From positions 558,001 to 622,000 of the forward strand of contig SNVD02000426.1 in the NCBI GenBank assembly GCA_013180625.2: a DNA stretch of 64,000 nt. Direction: 5' to 3'. Positions 51,388 through 63,700 of this stretch are shown here, in pieces. The notes under the pieces are model-generated. The model did not search any database. It was given only the letters and a program-made list of their open reading frames with translations, and had not been told where the DNA came from. Position 1 is the stretch's first letter. Every line of letters starts with the position of its first letter. The DNA comes from Boswellia sacra (taxonomy: Eukaryota; Streptophyta; Magnoliopsida; Sapindales; Burseraceae). A program made the translations under genes and the position numbers.

Positions 51388-54300
51388 TTAAGGTTTTCGT
51401 GGAAATTTTGAGAAATCTGGGCGCCTGCGTTCCACATATGCTGTCTTCCCCTCGTTACCTTCCTCGGTGCCATAAAATATAAGCGTGGCATCTCCACCAA
51501 GCGCCTGCATTTGCATGCCAAATAGAAGCAATGTGGTTGAGTACAGAGACGAAAAATGGTACAAGTTAATGCTTTCTGCTCTTCTTCACACATTTTCACC
51601 ACTTTTGGCAAGAAAATTTTAAGTGTCCCTCAAGACAGCAATGCATTACAGCCATTTGGTTGCAATAAATTGCAGGCGATCAAATATAAAGGTAGGCAGA
51701 AATATTGAAGAAAGTAACCTGGAGTCCAGCATGGCCATCATCAACTGCATTTAGAGCAGATTTGAGCACTCTAATTGCAGTTGGACTATTCCTTAGAATC
51801 TCTCTACACCATTTAATTGTTTCTCGTTCTAAATTCTCTAGCTGAAAAGAAAAACATTTGTAAAGGATATGATCAGCAAGGGGAAAGAGGGAAATTTGGA
51901 GGATGGAGCGAAGATAAGCATATGTTGCTGAAAGCACAAACAAACTCACAGGTACAACAGTGTTAACAAGTCCCATTTTCTCTGCTTCAGCAGCTGTGTA
52001 AAATCGTGTTAAAAACCACATTTCACGTGCTTTCTTAGGTCCAACCTGTTTAACAACAAAAAGATCATGTCAGAAATTTAGCAAAATTGAATATATCAAA
52101 ACAAATTGTGCTCAACAAAGCCCCCAGACGGCGTATTTTTTTGAAACGAGGCCCTCCGTTACGTGACATAAAGACTCCTTATTTTAATCTCAACCAAGCA
52201 ACAACTGATAATACAGAGTGCAGGTGTTTATTGCAGCAATCACATTATTGGATTTCAGCATGACAGAAAGTAATGTGATGCAAGCACGAAGCCATATCAA
52301 ATTAGACCCGTGTAACTAGCACTTACCAAACGAGACATGATTGAACTTCCATAACCAGCATCAAAACTTCCAACCTGCCATATGCATTGAAGCAAAGCTT
52401 TTGAACCGCAATGTTTTTAAACAGCAGTTAGAAGTAGTACATTTTTCCATGCTTGATCAACTATGGCCAACTAGTTAAAATTCCAAAATAACAGTAAGAG
52501 ACAAGGGGATTAGGTGTAAGCACCTTTGGACCAGTTTGGCCGAAAATAGCATTATCTGCTGCAATGGTAAGATCGCATACCATGTGAAGCACATGTCCTC
52601 CTCCAACTGCATAACCTGCAACCTGCTTGGGGATTTATGATAAAACATACACCAAACAAGATGAATAGACAATTAAAAAGTTGGTGATTGTCACACAGAT
52701 TCAAGCCTGCGGTTAAGGAACTCTAGGCCAACATAGACCTCAGTCCCATAAATCGAACTATAATCTCCAAGAACTTCTATTAGCACAGCTCCTTACCACA
52801 GAGTCTGTGAGATCATTTGTATGTGGAATTTAGTCGGGTATACCTACCATTGCTATTACTGGCTTTGGAAGACGTCGAATTTGCACCTGTATCATTGTAA
52901 AGGGCAAAGTAAAATGCAATGGATAACTAGGGTCAACAACACAAAAGAAAAGAAAGAAATATGTGGTTGCAGGGGCATCCAGTACATGGAGATTACAGGC
53001 TAAAATTTGCTAATGACTCAGCCTTTGAGATAAACTTCAACAGAAATGATGCTACAAGCAAGCTTGCACCACATTTTGGTTGGGAGCAAGGCCTAAGAGG
53101 TCAGTCATTGTGGGCACATGCTACAACATCGTTAGATTTCTAAGAGTAAACATAATACCTGTAAATCCAAGACATTAAGACGACCAAAATTTTCATAATC
53201 AGCATAACCGTCTGTGGTTCTCAGTGCCTGATCACCACCACTACAAAATGCCTTGGTTCCCTACAACAACATTTTGTCAATAAAAACAAATCAATAGACG
53301 CCACCATAGGAAAAGAGAACACTTTAAACCATACATACCAGAATGTGATCCACATGATTACACGTTCATCGCTATCAAGAATGCAGATGTAATTTGATTC
53401 AAAAGTAAAAAGACCAAACCCAAAATACAAACATGTGATATGTGGGGTGCATAAAATAGCATCTTGAGCATCCACTTTAACCTAAAAGCTTAGGCTAATA
53501 ATATTGTCCCCATTAAGCCATAAGAGATTGCACTTCTTCTAATAATTGCAGTTTCTTGTTTCCTATGCTAAATGAGCTGTTTGCAGTTTTATCACTTGTT
53601 ATTATACTAAGAAATACTCATTAAACCAGATTAATTGACCATAATTGTTTAGGCTGCATTTGGATACTCTTTCTCACCATTTTTCATGTTTCATTTAGGT
53701 TAGGGTGCCTTCATAGATCATAAAAAACTACTTGAATGGCTGCTTTCTTTTGAAAGAAAAAAAGATTTAGATAAGGGATAAGCTCAGCACCAGATTGTTT
53801 TGAAGATAAAATTTACTTTATGGGAAACAAGTTTTCTACCTTCTCTTTCTTGTTCCCTCTACCTTTTTACCGCATTCTCATTGCAAAACAAATAACCAAA
53901 CATATTCTCTATTAGAAGAGAATTAAATAATCAAGTTATACCCACATTTACAAGCTTAAACTTATAGGAAAGTGATAAAGTTAACACGATATCAAAGCTA
54001 TCATAATCAAACACGGTTGCAGGTTCACATATTAAAGAATTAAATACTCCATTGCTTAATCTTTTATAAAAGCGACATACTTAACATTCTCTATTTTTCA
54101 TTCTCCTTAAGAACCAAATAAACAAATTTCCTATTTTCATTTTGATAAAGAAATTCTAAAATAAAAATACAAGATTTAACCTTAAATTCTCTGCTCTCAT
54201 CAAATATATAAGCAGTGAACAGAACAGTACCTTCCCAGTAAGAATAATGACTCCCACCGAACCATCATCTCTAGCATCATCAAATGCCCGGATAAGCTCC

Positions 54301-54712
54301 TTAACAGTCTGCGGTCGAAACGCGTTTCTTCTCTCCGGCCTATTAATCGTAATCTTAACAACACAAAAACATCAATTAATAAACGTTTAAGTTAATAACA
54401 AAACCGTTACTTGTTTCGAATTGACTGTCAACTAACTTATCTTAACTAGTTTACCTTAGCAATGCCTTCACCGACCGCTTTCTCGTAAATAATGTCGGTG
54501 AATTCCTTACCCGACTCATCACATGCGATCCTCCAAACGACGTCGTGTGTCGGTACTTCACCGTGTATCCGGTGATAGCTATCCTTCATAGACGCGTTGC
54601 TTAACCCAACAGAGCCGCAATTTGAAGTCGATAAAACCGGAACAAGATGACTGGCAACAGCGGCCATTCTCCTCCTCATTGAAGTGAGCTTCTTCTCTGA
54701 AGCTTGCGCCAT
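51388..54712 (-). CDS. NS: 1,4-dihydroxy-2-naphthoyl-CoA synthase (peroxisomal MenB)
   Basis: Closes the second ring of phylloquinone (vitamin K1), converting o-succinylbenzoyl-CoA to dihydroxynaphthoyl-CoA; in plants this step is peroxisomal. Nine exons in phase 0 throughout: 54455-54712, 54231-54353, 53159-53260, 52848-52886, 52524-52622, 52327-52374, 51950-52045, 51719-51841 and 51388-51504, giving 334 residues. The N-terminus has RMAAVASHL, which fits the PTS2 import nonapeptide (R-x6-H-L). Crotonase-fold motifs: [14 protein letters not shown], the oxyanion-hole loop [22 protein letters not shown], and [16 protein letters not shown], the MenB hallmark with its catalytic Asp and the Gln-Thr-Gly of bicarbonate-type enzymes. 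The C-terminus is [13 protein letters not shown]. Domain and length match the known plant enzyme (Arabidopsis ECHID). The stop is in the correct frame only after the splice at 51504. Confidence 0.97.
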
Positions 54713-54853
54713 TGGAATGTAAGTGTGTTAAGCTCTCTCTTGACTTCAACTAAAGCTTTATCAAGATTGTTAATTGTTATCTGAAAGCTTGACTTTTTTA
54801 AATTCAAAGTTAGGCTTTGAAAGTGATGGAGAGCAGTTGTGTTGTCCAATGGA

Positions 54854-54884
54854 CTTGAAGTTGAAGTTGAAGTTGAAGTTGAAA
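54854..54884. repeat. (TTGAAG)n hexanucleotide repeat upstream of the NS start
   Basis: About five TTGAAG units lie 140-170 bp upstream of the start codon. On the gene's strand they read CTTCAA and may lie in the 5' UTR or core promoter. Confidence 0.85.
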
Positions 54885-54899
54885 ATGGCTGTCAGAAAT

Positions 54900-55304
54900 C
54901 GTTTCTTTTTTTTTTTTTTAATTTTTTTATTGGGTGTTATCTCGCCATTGGATAAGATAAGGCGCACCAGGCGGCCTGTGTCCGAACCCGCCATCTAACG
55001 GTTAACATTTTTGGATGATGCTTGAAGCCTTAAATTTTATAATGTCAACGAATTATAGTTTGTTCAATAGTCTTTATTTTATTTTGTTTCAATTAAATTG
55101 TTTACTTAGTTGAATATGTGATTAATACCTACTAAAAATGTGGAAGGAATCCTCAAAATTTTGTTTTCTTAACAAGATGCTTTGTGGTGGAAATATATAA
55201 ATGAGAATTTCATTACTTGTTGAGTTAACTAACTCATTCTATTTAAATTACAAACAATTTTAAAAATAATAAAAAAATGCTGAAGCGAAGTTGATATGTG
55301 TTGT
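54900..55304. other. Upstream region of naphthoate synthase
   Basis: No gene is supported; it is AT-rich beyond 55020. Confidence 0.5.
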
Positions 55305-55480
55305 CGTCGAGCAAGACTTGATAGCCCCGCCTTCGGGGAATCGTGAGATCTCAAAAGTTTTCAGAAGTAAAACTGACCTTTCCCAGCACTGTCCATCGTT
55401 AGTGGAATCTGTCAAGTATATTGAATCTTGCAAGGAGCGACTGAATTACTCTCATTTATCTTATTAAGTATATTATAATA

Positions 55481-55689
55481 AAAAAGATAATGTTATATTC
55501 ATAATTTATCTATAATTTTTTTTATAATTTGAATTGATAAATTTTTATTAGATATTATTAGATAAATACAAAATAAAAATAAATAAAAGATATTAAATTA
55601 AATAATATGATAATTACTCATATAATAATATCTTATCAATTCAAATTTTATAAAATTTTTATAAATGAGTTATCGATCTAACGTTATTT
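55481..55689. mobile_element. Nested MITE with 8-bp target duplication
   Basis: 209 bp between two copies of TTATAATA (55473-55480 and 55690-55697). Its ends are imperfect inverted repeats (left AAAAAGATAATGTTATATTC, right in reverse complement AAAATAACGTTAGATCG). Removing it with one TTATAATA copy leaves the left arm colinear with the right arm of the host element, a natural empty site. Confidence 0.85.
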
Positions 55690-55837
55690 TTATAATAATA
55701 CATATTCAATAAAAATAAAATAAAACTGAATAACTTTAACAGTACTTATATTAAATTCATAAATACAATTACATTTATTTTTTATAATACATATTATCAA
55801 AATTATCAAATTAAAGATACAAATATTATCAAATCAA

Positions 55838-56068
55838 CCTTCCCAATCAGAAACTTCTGAATTCCATAACCAACTAGAACAAGTTTCGATGCTTCCCACA
55901 AGAGGCCGGGCATCTTTAATGCTCCTAACTGCTTCTTCCAGCTTCTTCATGTTTATCTCATCATCCCATGGCTTGACATCCAAAAGAACAGAAGATTTCC
56001 CACTCTCTTTTTTCTTGGCGGATTTGCCTTAGCTACCTCCCTCTCCCCTCTCCTCTGCTGCCTGTGAG
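55838..56068 (-). pseudogene. Captured fragment of elongation factor eEF1B-beta
   Basis: eEF1B-beta is the nucleotide-exchange subunit for eEF1A. The minus strand encodes, in one frame, [20 protein letters not shown] and [11 protein letters not shown], and then in another frame [20 protein letters not shown]. These are consecutive pieces of the conserved C-terminal exchange domain of plant eEF1B-beta. There is an in-frame stop just upstream of KSAKKKES, and a frame change after EEAVRSI. No start codon, promoter or rest of the gene is present. The fragment lacks its final beta strands and appears intronless. Confidence 0.88.
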
Positions 56069-56490
56069 AGAGACGGGGTACTTTTATTCTCGATTTTTTT
56101 TAGGGTTAGGGTATGGAAGTTTAGCACGAGACGTAGAGTTTAGGGCTAGAAGAGGTTCTATTTAATAAGATTTGTATTTTTAATATGATAGTTTTAATAA
56201 TATGTATTATAAAAGAGAAATGTTATTATATTTATGAATTTAATATAAGATATTATTAAAATTATCCAATTTTATTCTAGTTTTATTGAATATGTATTAT
56301 TATAATTTACTTAATTAAACAAGTGAGGGTAATTTAGTTATTGCATGTAAGATTCAATATACTTGACAGATTCAACTAACGATGGGTAGTGATAGGGGAG
56401 GTCAGTATTAATTCTGAAACAGCGGGGGTGTCAAAGTACCTTTGGGATCCAACGGGGGTGGCGGCCGGGTTAATTCCTCCCTCGCCCTCA

Positions 56491-56923
56491 CGTAATTGCA
56501 ATTCAATTTATTAACATGATGACTCATTATCCAAGGGTTGTTCTATGAAAACTTTGTTTGCTTTGTAAACTGATAGCCTGTTAAATTGTAGATAAATGAA
56601 ACTAGTACAGAAATTTCATAGTCACAGGTAGTAGACAGAGATTTCTTTATTGCAAACAAGCAAATCAAGCTACTATAAACTATATATATATATATATATA
56701 ACAACCACCTTATATTCTGCTATCAGCAAATAGCTGATATTAATGCCAGTATATACCCTCACACAAGTGAAAACCAATGTAACCTTCTAAACAAGAAGAA
56801 ATTCTATAAACTAAAACTGCCTAAATATTCACTCTTTACCTAATTAACCAATGGTGTGATAGGGGTCAGCAAATCAAGCCTACCACGCAAATGAATACAC
56901 CATAGTTACTTAGGCTAGCAACC
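56491..56923. other. 3' flank of the polygalacturonase gene
   Basis: Contains a (TA)n run at about 56680-56701 and the probable 3' UTR of the minus-strand gene. No other feature was seen. Confidence 0.5.
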
Positions 56924-59900
56924 TCAAAAACATGCATCACGATCTGACTGAGGTCTGTTGCTGGATGGCTTGCCCATGTGTAAACAACCAATTGGAGGGA
57001 CTGTGGGAGTGTTCAACTCTCCGAATGTCTGCCAGCAGTAGGGATCATACATGTGGTATTTCTCTTGCTGTGGCTTTAGCTCAATGAAAGCTAGAGTTAC
57101 ATCCTGACACGGGAGGCTGTCACTGCAGGCAAAATGAACTGGTTTTACTGTGTACGTCCCTCTAATCCTTTCATAGTTGATGCCTGATAGCGCCACTGCT
57201 GATGTTTGGTTCTTGCATTTACTTTTGTCACAGTAGAATTGATCAATCACAATTGGAAGTTGGACTTCGGATACCTGAATGTTTGAGAAAAGTACCCCCT
57301 GCACAGAGCCTGCTCCACCCTGCAGATGTGAATTTTGAATTTTTAGGAAAAAAAAAAAGAACAGAAAAAAAACTACTAGTAAACACCCTGGAACGGTGGA
57401 AGAAACTCAGATTTTGTTTAATCAAAACATTCACAAAACTCAGATTTCATCCAAATTATTATTATTTTTTTAAAAGAAAAGATCATGTGATTGCAGATGG
57501 TATGAATACCTGCCATGTCTTGATTCTGACACCAGTCATTGTGTTGTGCATCATGACATCTCGAACGGTGATGTTTGAAACACAGGCTTTGGTATTGTCT
57601 CTTCCCAGACTTCCAATGCTAATTCCATGACCAGGACCACAGTTCACATTGTGTATGTACACATTCGAGCATCCAGTTTGAATAGAAACACAATCGTCTC
57701 CTGCAAAAATCATTACATGTTAGGAGCTTATTTTAGCATCAAAAGCAACATATAAACCTTTTCTAACATTTGTTATCTACATCATACTACTATACTAATT
57801 GGCTTAACTTCATAGCTAATAACACTCGACAAATTGGTCCATCCCTGACAACTTTCACTTCTTTGTCATGTGCTCTCTAATTAGGCTTTCGTTTATGCAC
57901 ATGTAGACAAGAGAAAACAGATGGAAAAGAAGATTACGTTGCCGCTGAAGACAAAAGAAAACTCGAAAGATTAAAACAAAATAAGTATTCGTGTAGCCAG
58001 TGGGGTTGAAAACCTCATCCTAAATCGGTCCATCCCCTGACAATTTTAGGTATGACAGGCGCCAAATAACCAGTGGCTCCATTTTTCTGCAATTTTTCGG
58101 TTGCTTTTTACGATGTGTCAAATTCCTAGTGGTCATGAATTTCAAGGATTATATATCCAGGGCCTGTCAATTATGCAACCCTCTTTGCATATGTGGTTAC
58201 GGCAGTGCCATAACTGAAAAGGTCTTATCCTGATAAGAGTTATATAAAATGATCAATTTCGAATCTGCAAGTCTTGCCCTTGTTTTGTCAAGCCTCAAGC
58301 AGTCCACCAACAGCGTTATGTAGTTTAATGTGATATTAAAGGCGAAATTATTCTTTCACGAGCAATGTATTTACCACAGGCAAGATTGCTGCTATGGATT
58401 AGCACGTCTTTGGAGTTCTGCAGATGGACTCCATCCGTGTTGGGACTGTCACCAGGAGATGAAACGCTAATATCATGTACCACGACCCCAGCACAATTAT
58501 CAAACTTGAGGTGACATTGTGGACTGTTTCGAATTGTTATCCCAGTGACAGTAGCATTGAAACTTCCGTAGAACCTCAATGCCTGTTACACAAAAATAGC
58601 AAAACAAATCACGTTAAACGACTGCATGATCAAGAAAGTCAATTAAAATTCTGATAGTCCTAAAGTGGTCCTAGTACTTACAGTTGGCTTGATGCTTGGC
58701 ATTTTCCCATATAGTTCACCTCTTATCTACCACACAATTTCAAGGAGAAACAAGATTAGTGGCTGCTAGCTGATAACATATAATCCGTTAACTAATTGCA
58801 GGGCAAGTCAAAAAGTAATAATTGAGGTAATTTACCGGCATTGGTGGCTTCTCTGGTCGTGTTTTGTTTATTGGAATGATGAGTTTTTCTTCATTATCAA
58901 TGGGATCATCATATGGAGAGTCTTGCCACCAGACAGAGCCTCTTCCATCAATAACACCTTCTCCTTGAATCGTGATTCCTCTCAGCTTTGAGAACTCAAT
59001 CCACCATAACAGACCTTTGCTCCAATATTTGTAGCCTGTTGGAGCAACTATAGTGCCATCCAGCTGAGTAAAATTAAACTTATTAGTCATCAGTCATCGC
59101 CTCTTACAGTAATGCAAAATTTTCCCATTAGAAATCATTAATTTCCCATTAACAATACTATCATTTTTTTCATAAATCTAGTTTGTCCACTTTAGGCCAT
59201 GCCAGGATAGAAAAAAAATATACTTTACAGCATACGTATGTACATCCCAATCGCAAATTGTGTGAAACACATTCTTTGACATGACATTTCACAATTGGAA
59301 GGATATGCATACATCTGATTCTGCTGTAAAGAATTTGGAAGTTACTGACAAATTAAAGGGTTAAGAATATGTTTCTGAAATTTATCACTAATATTTACCT
59401 GGAATAAAATGTTAGCTTGACAGTATGGACCAGAGAATGAAATGGGTCCTACAAGAAATACGAATTGTGATGGAATATTAACAGTTGATCCTTCAACTTT
59501 ACAAGCCTCTGCCCAAGCAGCTTCAAATGCCTGCACCAGATGATAAAAATAGAAAAGAAAAAAAAATTAGAAAGTTACCTTATTACACAAAAAGAATATA
59601 ATTTAGCTCCAATAATTATAGTCAGAGAATTACAGTTGGTGCCGAAAAACTGTATTCAATTGTTATGGGTGGAACAGTCACGAAAACTGTAGTAATGAGA
59701 GCTTTATTATATTATATTTTATATTTATATTGCTTGTTAGTTTGTTAGTTGTGCTGTCTTTTTCGTTGTATTGAAGTTATTACATTTTTATGTATATGCT
59801 TTTCTACACCCCACTTTTCACCAATAACTTTCCAACATCAGCCAAGCCCACAGGAACTATTAACTTTTGTTGTGTCAAACTTCCCTTTTTTTTAAATTAT

Positions 59901-60670
59901 GTCATTTTTTATCACTATGTTTCCTGATTACAATTATAGCACAAAGAATATTTCCAACAAAAAGCAATAATGTTATACATCAATTTTTATGATATGAATT
60001 AACGCAGTATAATATTAAAGAAAGAATGGAAATTAAATTAAATCTAGTAAAAAAATGAAAATATAAAATAATGATACATGAGTTTGTATAACCAAAATAT
60101 GTAAAATGATCTTGTCTAATGTTATTTACTTGTATAAGTTTATTATTGTTGTTCAGGAACATAGAAAGAATTTTGTATCTAATTATTATTATTAATTTTT
60201 TTTTTTTGGACAAGATGGGAACATCAGGAACATGTGAAGCTCAAAATTTTGAACAAGAATTCTTAAACAAGTGGCAGTGAAAGGTATGTACGTACCTTGG
60301 TGTCATCTGTAATTCCATCACCCTTAGCGCCAAAATGCATCACATCAAACACTACCGAATGGCTGCCGTCATAACCTTTCTCCGGCGGGCTTGGCGGCGT
60401 ATCTTGCTTAGGCTTGGTAGCTTGAGGTGGTGGAGGAAACTTATGGGAGGACGGTTTTGGTTTTGGTTTTGTTTTTGGTTTTGGTTTGTGGTGATTGCCA
60501 TGACCATTGTGACTAGTGCTTCCTTTCTTCTTGTACAGAGAAGCTGAAATGCTCCTGCTGTGCCTCCAGTGTCTGCCTCTTCTAGCATTGCAACTCTCTA
60601 AACTTGAACACCACACAAGAAAGGCAATGCAGAGCATGAATGTGATGCTCCTGAAACTCAACCCTTCCAT
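56924..60670 (-). CDS. Polygalacturonase, glycoside hydrolase family 28
   Basis: Hydrolyses alpha-1,4-galacturonan in pectin; secreted to the cell wall. Seven exons with consistent phases: 60296-60670, 59399-59530, 58836-59063, 58682-58726, 58375-58582, 57510-57700 and 56924-57319, giving 524 residues. The N-terminus has a signal peptide (hydrophobic [15 protein letters not shown] after a short start), then a basic, Pro/Lys-rich linker at about residues 55-100 with repeated KPKPK and PPPP, and then the beta-helix from [14 protein letters not shown]. The four GH28 motifs are intact: [15 protein letters not shown] (built across the exon 5/6 join), [12 protein letters not shown] and RIKTW. The long exon 4-5 loop and the Cys-rich C-terminus ([17 protein letters not shown]) resemble the plant clade that includes Arabidopsis At1g60590 (my assignment from memory). 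Endo or exo action cannot be told. Confidence 0.95.
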
Positions 60671-60756
60671 GATTGTGTAGAGAGAAGTTAAAACAGAGAG
60701 AGAGAGGGAATGAGAGAGAGAGCTTCTTCACTTGAGCATAAATAAGTTATTGCCTG

Positions 60757-60765
60757 GTTTATATA
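60757..60765 (-). promoter_or_regulatory. Likely TATA box of the polygalacturonase gene
   Basis: The minus strand reads TATATAAAC, about 90 bp before the start codon. Between the two is a CT-rich tract on the gene strand (GAGA on plus, about 60693-60722), a common form of plant 5' UTR. Confidence 0.65.
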
Positions 60766-60799
60766 GGGAGAGCAGAGGAGAATAAACAGTCATAATCAA

Positions 60800-63700
60800 A
60801 ATTTTGCTTTTGGTAATGCTAGGCATTTATGTTTCATTCTCCTCTCTAATTTTTTTTTCCTGCTTTATTAATCATTCACATTCCTTTATGTGAATTCTAG
60901 TTGGGATTAATTTAATTAGCCCATCAACAGTGATGACAGGGACCCTTCTTCTGCCACATGTCACAATGTTGTTGCATGTGACCATCATCCAATTTCCTTG
61001 AGCAAACAAGCCTTTCATCAATTATCAATATAGGCCAAGCCTATTTCCTATCCAACACCACCCTGGCAACAAAAACAATTGCTCCTAGTAACAAATTGCC
61101 AAGCTATCTACTTCAATATAAGATAATTTCTTTCTTAAAGCTTGAGCTCTCCACTTTATATTATATCGTATCATATTGTATGAGAATTAATGATTGTATA
61201 ATTAGGTTGTAGACGTAGTATTACTGTAAATGAAATTAGAATCCAAAATATGGGTTAAAGTTAGTTAATTATTTGTGAAGTAGTTGTTGTGCCACTTCCC
61301 TGTGCAGATTTCTGTGGCTTTCTTCTGGCTGAAGTTGATCAATATATTTTAATAATTTTTTGATATAGTTTTTGAATATCATGCAAAAGCCAAAAAGGCA
61401 CACGTGAGTGGGTCTCTAGGGTGTCAAGAGGAACTGATTATAACAGCTCTTTATGATCACATGCAACGTTCACGGGCTCTAGTTTTGCACTTTGTCTTCA
61501 GAACCACAAATTATTGCTAGAAACTCTGAAGGCTTTCCTGTTTTTCAATCAAATTTTTCCAATTTCCTGATGACCCATCAAGGAAAATGAGCTAAATTTT
61601 AGCTGAAACCATCTGTCTACAAAAGCATAACGTTTGGCCTCTCTTCGGTACCTATGGTAAATGGTTTTCATTTTTTCATGTTATTGAGACAACTCAATAA
61701 TTCTCCTCCTAAACCCAGACATAACTAGTTCATTTGAAGGAGGAATCAATCTTCTTTATAAATCCAACTTTACAATTATTTAACTTTGAACAGCTCATTA
61801 ACAACTACAATTATTTAGCTCAACGATAATGAGAAGCTAAAGAGCTTGAAATGGCAAACAGCAAGAATATATCTTGGCAGAACTGCTGAAAAAAGAAAAA
61901 CCTCTTATACGCCCATAGTTTTGAAACATATGATCGTCTGGGGATAGCTGATAAAATAAGTACAAGTAGCGTACAACTGACAATAATTTATGTCACAAAA
62001 TATAACTGGAAAAAAAATGAAAATAAATAATAAAAAGTGATCATCTTGGAGTCACATGCTTTACCTCTGTGCATAAAGTACTGCTTGCTTTTAATAGAAT
62101 GCAAAAAAACCAAAGCAAGACTGATAAATCAGCTGACAACAGTCAACAGGAATACTTTTTATCTGAAACTTTCAGAGACAACCAAATCCTTAACCGAAAA
62201 AAAAAATAATTATTATTATGATTATTTTCACATAAAATTTATTCGATGTGACCAAAGCAGGATTGCACTTTACACACCTCAATATATTACGAATATGCAG
62301 CCTCTCTGCCTGATCAATATAGAATGAAAATGTACCAAATATCGAGATCAACAATCATGACCATAGTAAAAATTTAATTAATAATTTGGACAGAAGAAGA
62401 GTAATATAATGCAAACTGGGTGAAAATGATTGAAATGCAGCTCAGAATATATAATTTACACAAGCTAGAGTTCTGTTAGTTTCTGTTTGTTTATTCAGAA
62501 AGTGTAGAACATATATATATACACACACGCGCGCGCGCTGTGAGGGTGCGCGGCTGTCCTTATAATTGTCTCCAACACATTCACTGCCACAGAGAGATGC
62601 CTTGCCACCATCTCACCTCATTTTCAAAGCTCAACAGTGTGTATCTGAGAGTCTTTGACCTCTTCCTCAAGTCACTGTCGCCCCCGGATTTGCCCATCAC
62701 GCAAACATCTCTCCCTCATTCATATGCTGTTTTGCAGCTAGCCAGCCCACATTCTGATCCTATCATCTTCATAATGGATTAATGAAGAAAATAATATATA
62801 TATATATATAGTGAAATTTCTTTAAAAAAAAATCGATGGCGATTTGAAAATAAATCATATTTTCTTAAATTTAAATATCATAATCACAAAGCAACAAACA
62901 TCGAATAATCAAAACAATCTTTCGTAATCTATTCATCAATGTGTTTGTGTTTGTTGGCATACTATCTAAATCTTATGACACCATAGTTATTTTTAAAATT
63001 CTCTTATTATTGTTATAATTAATCCAAGAATATATTAAAAGAAAAAACTGTTTCATTCACATCTTGCTTTAAAATAGATATAAACCGAATCTCCACCAAA
63101 AGTTTACTATTGAGATCCCATAAATGGATCGATTTCTTTAGCAATACTAAATCAATATGTGTTTGGTTTTATATATAATTCAATAAAGAAGCAAATCTAT
63201 AATGCATACACCAAGAAACTCAAATATGTCTTGATACAATAACAACTCGTACCTCACCGAAACAAATACTTACAATTTGTATATAGTAAGACACTTTGTA
63301 TATTTACTTTATACCCATTTGCATAAGCTGAGAATATATATAAAAAAATATTACGCATATAATTAATATTTCTCCCAAACCTGAGGATATATATATGAAG
63401 TAGTAAGGCAAAAACATGTATAATATGATGTACTATTTGTTAAATCTTGGAGTGATTAAATATAAATAATGAATGATAGAATATGTAGTTGTATTGTTTT
63501 GGTTTGAGACAAGCATATATGTATATGATATAGACTTGTTGGAAAGAATGGGGTTGAGTAGGACCTTCTCTTAGCCGTCCTTTTGTGGATACACTTAGAT
63601 AACTTACAAGCTCGTGAACTTTGAGTCGTCTCGTGAGCTCCATGCGTAGAGTAGAAATGATGATGATGATTAGGGTTCCTTCTGTTCTCTTCTTTGCTTG

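Larger units (their letters stand above)
55305..56490. mobile_element. Long-inverted-repeat element with captured gene fragment (Pack-MULE-like)
   Basis: The left arm (about 55355-55480 plus 55698-55830) is the inverted copy of the right arm (about 56164-56425). Shared text includes CCATCGTTAGT, GAATCTGTCAAGTATATTGA and ATTATAATAATACATATTC. Weaker similarity extends to about 55305 and 56490. Between the arms lies a piece of an eEF1B-beta gene. Long terminal inverted repeats around a host exon are the usual form of a Pack-MULE. The exact ends and the 9-bp target duplication could not be fixed, so the class is inferred. Confidence 0.72.
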
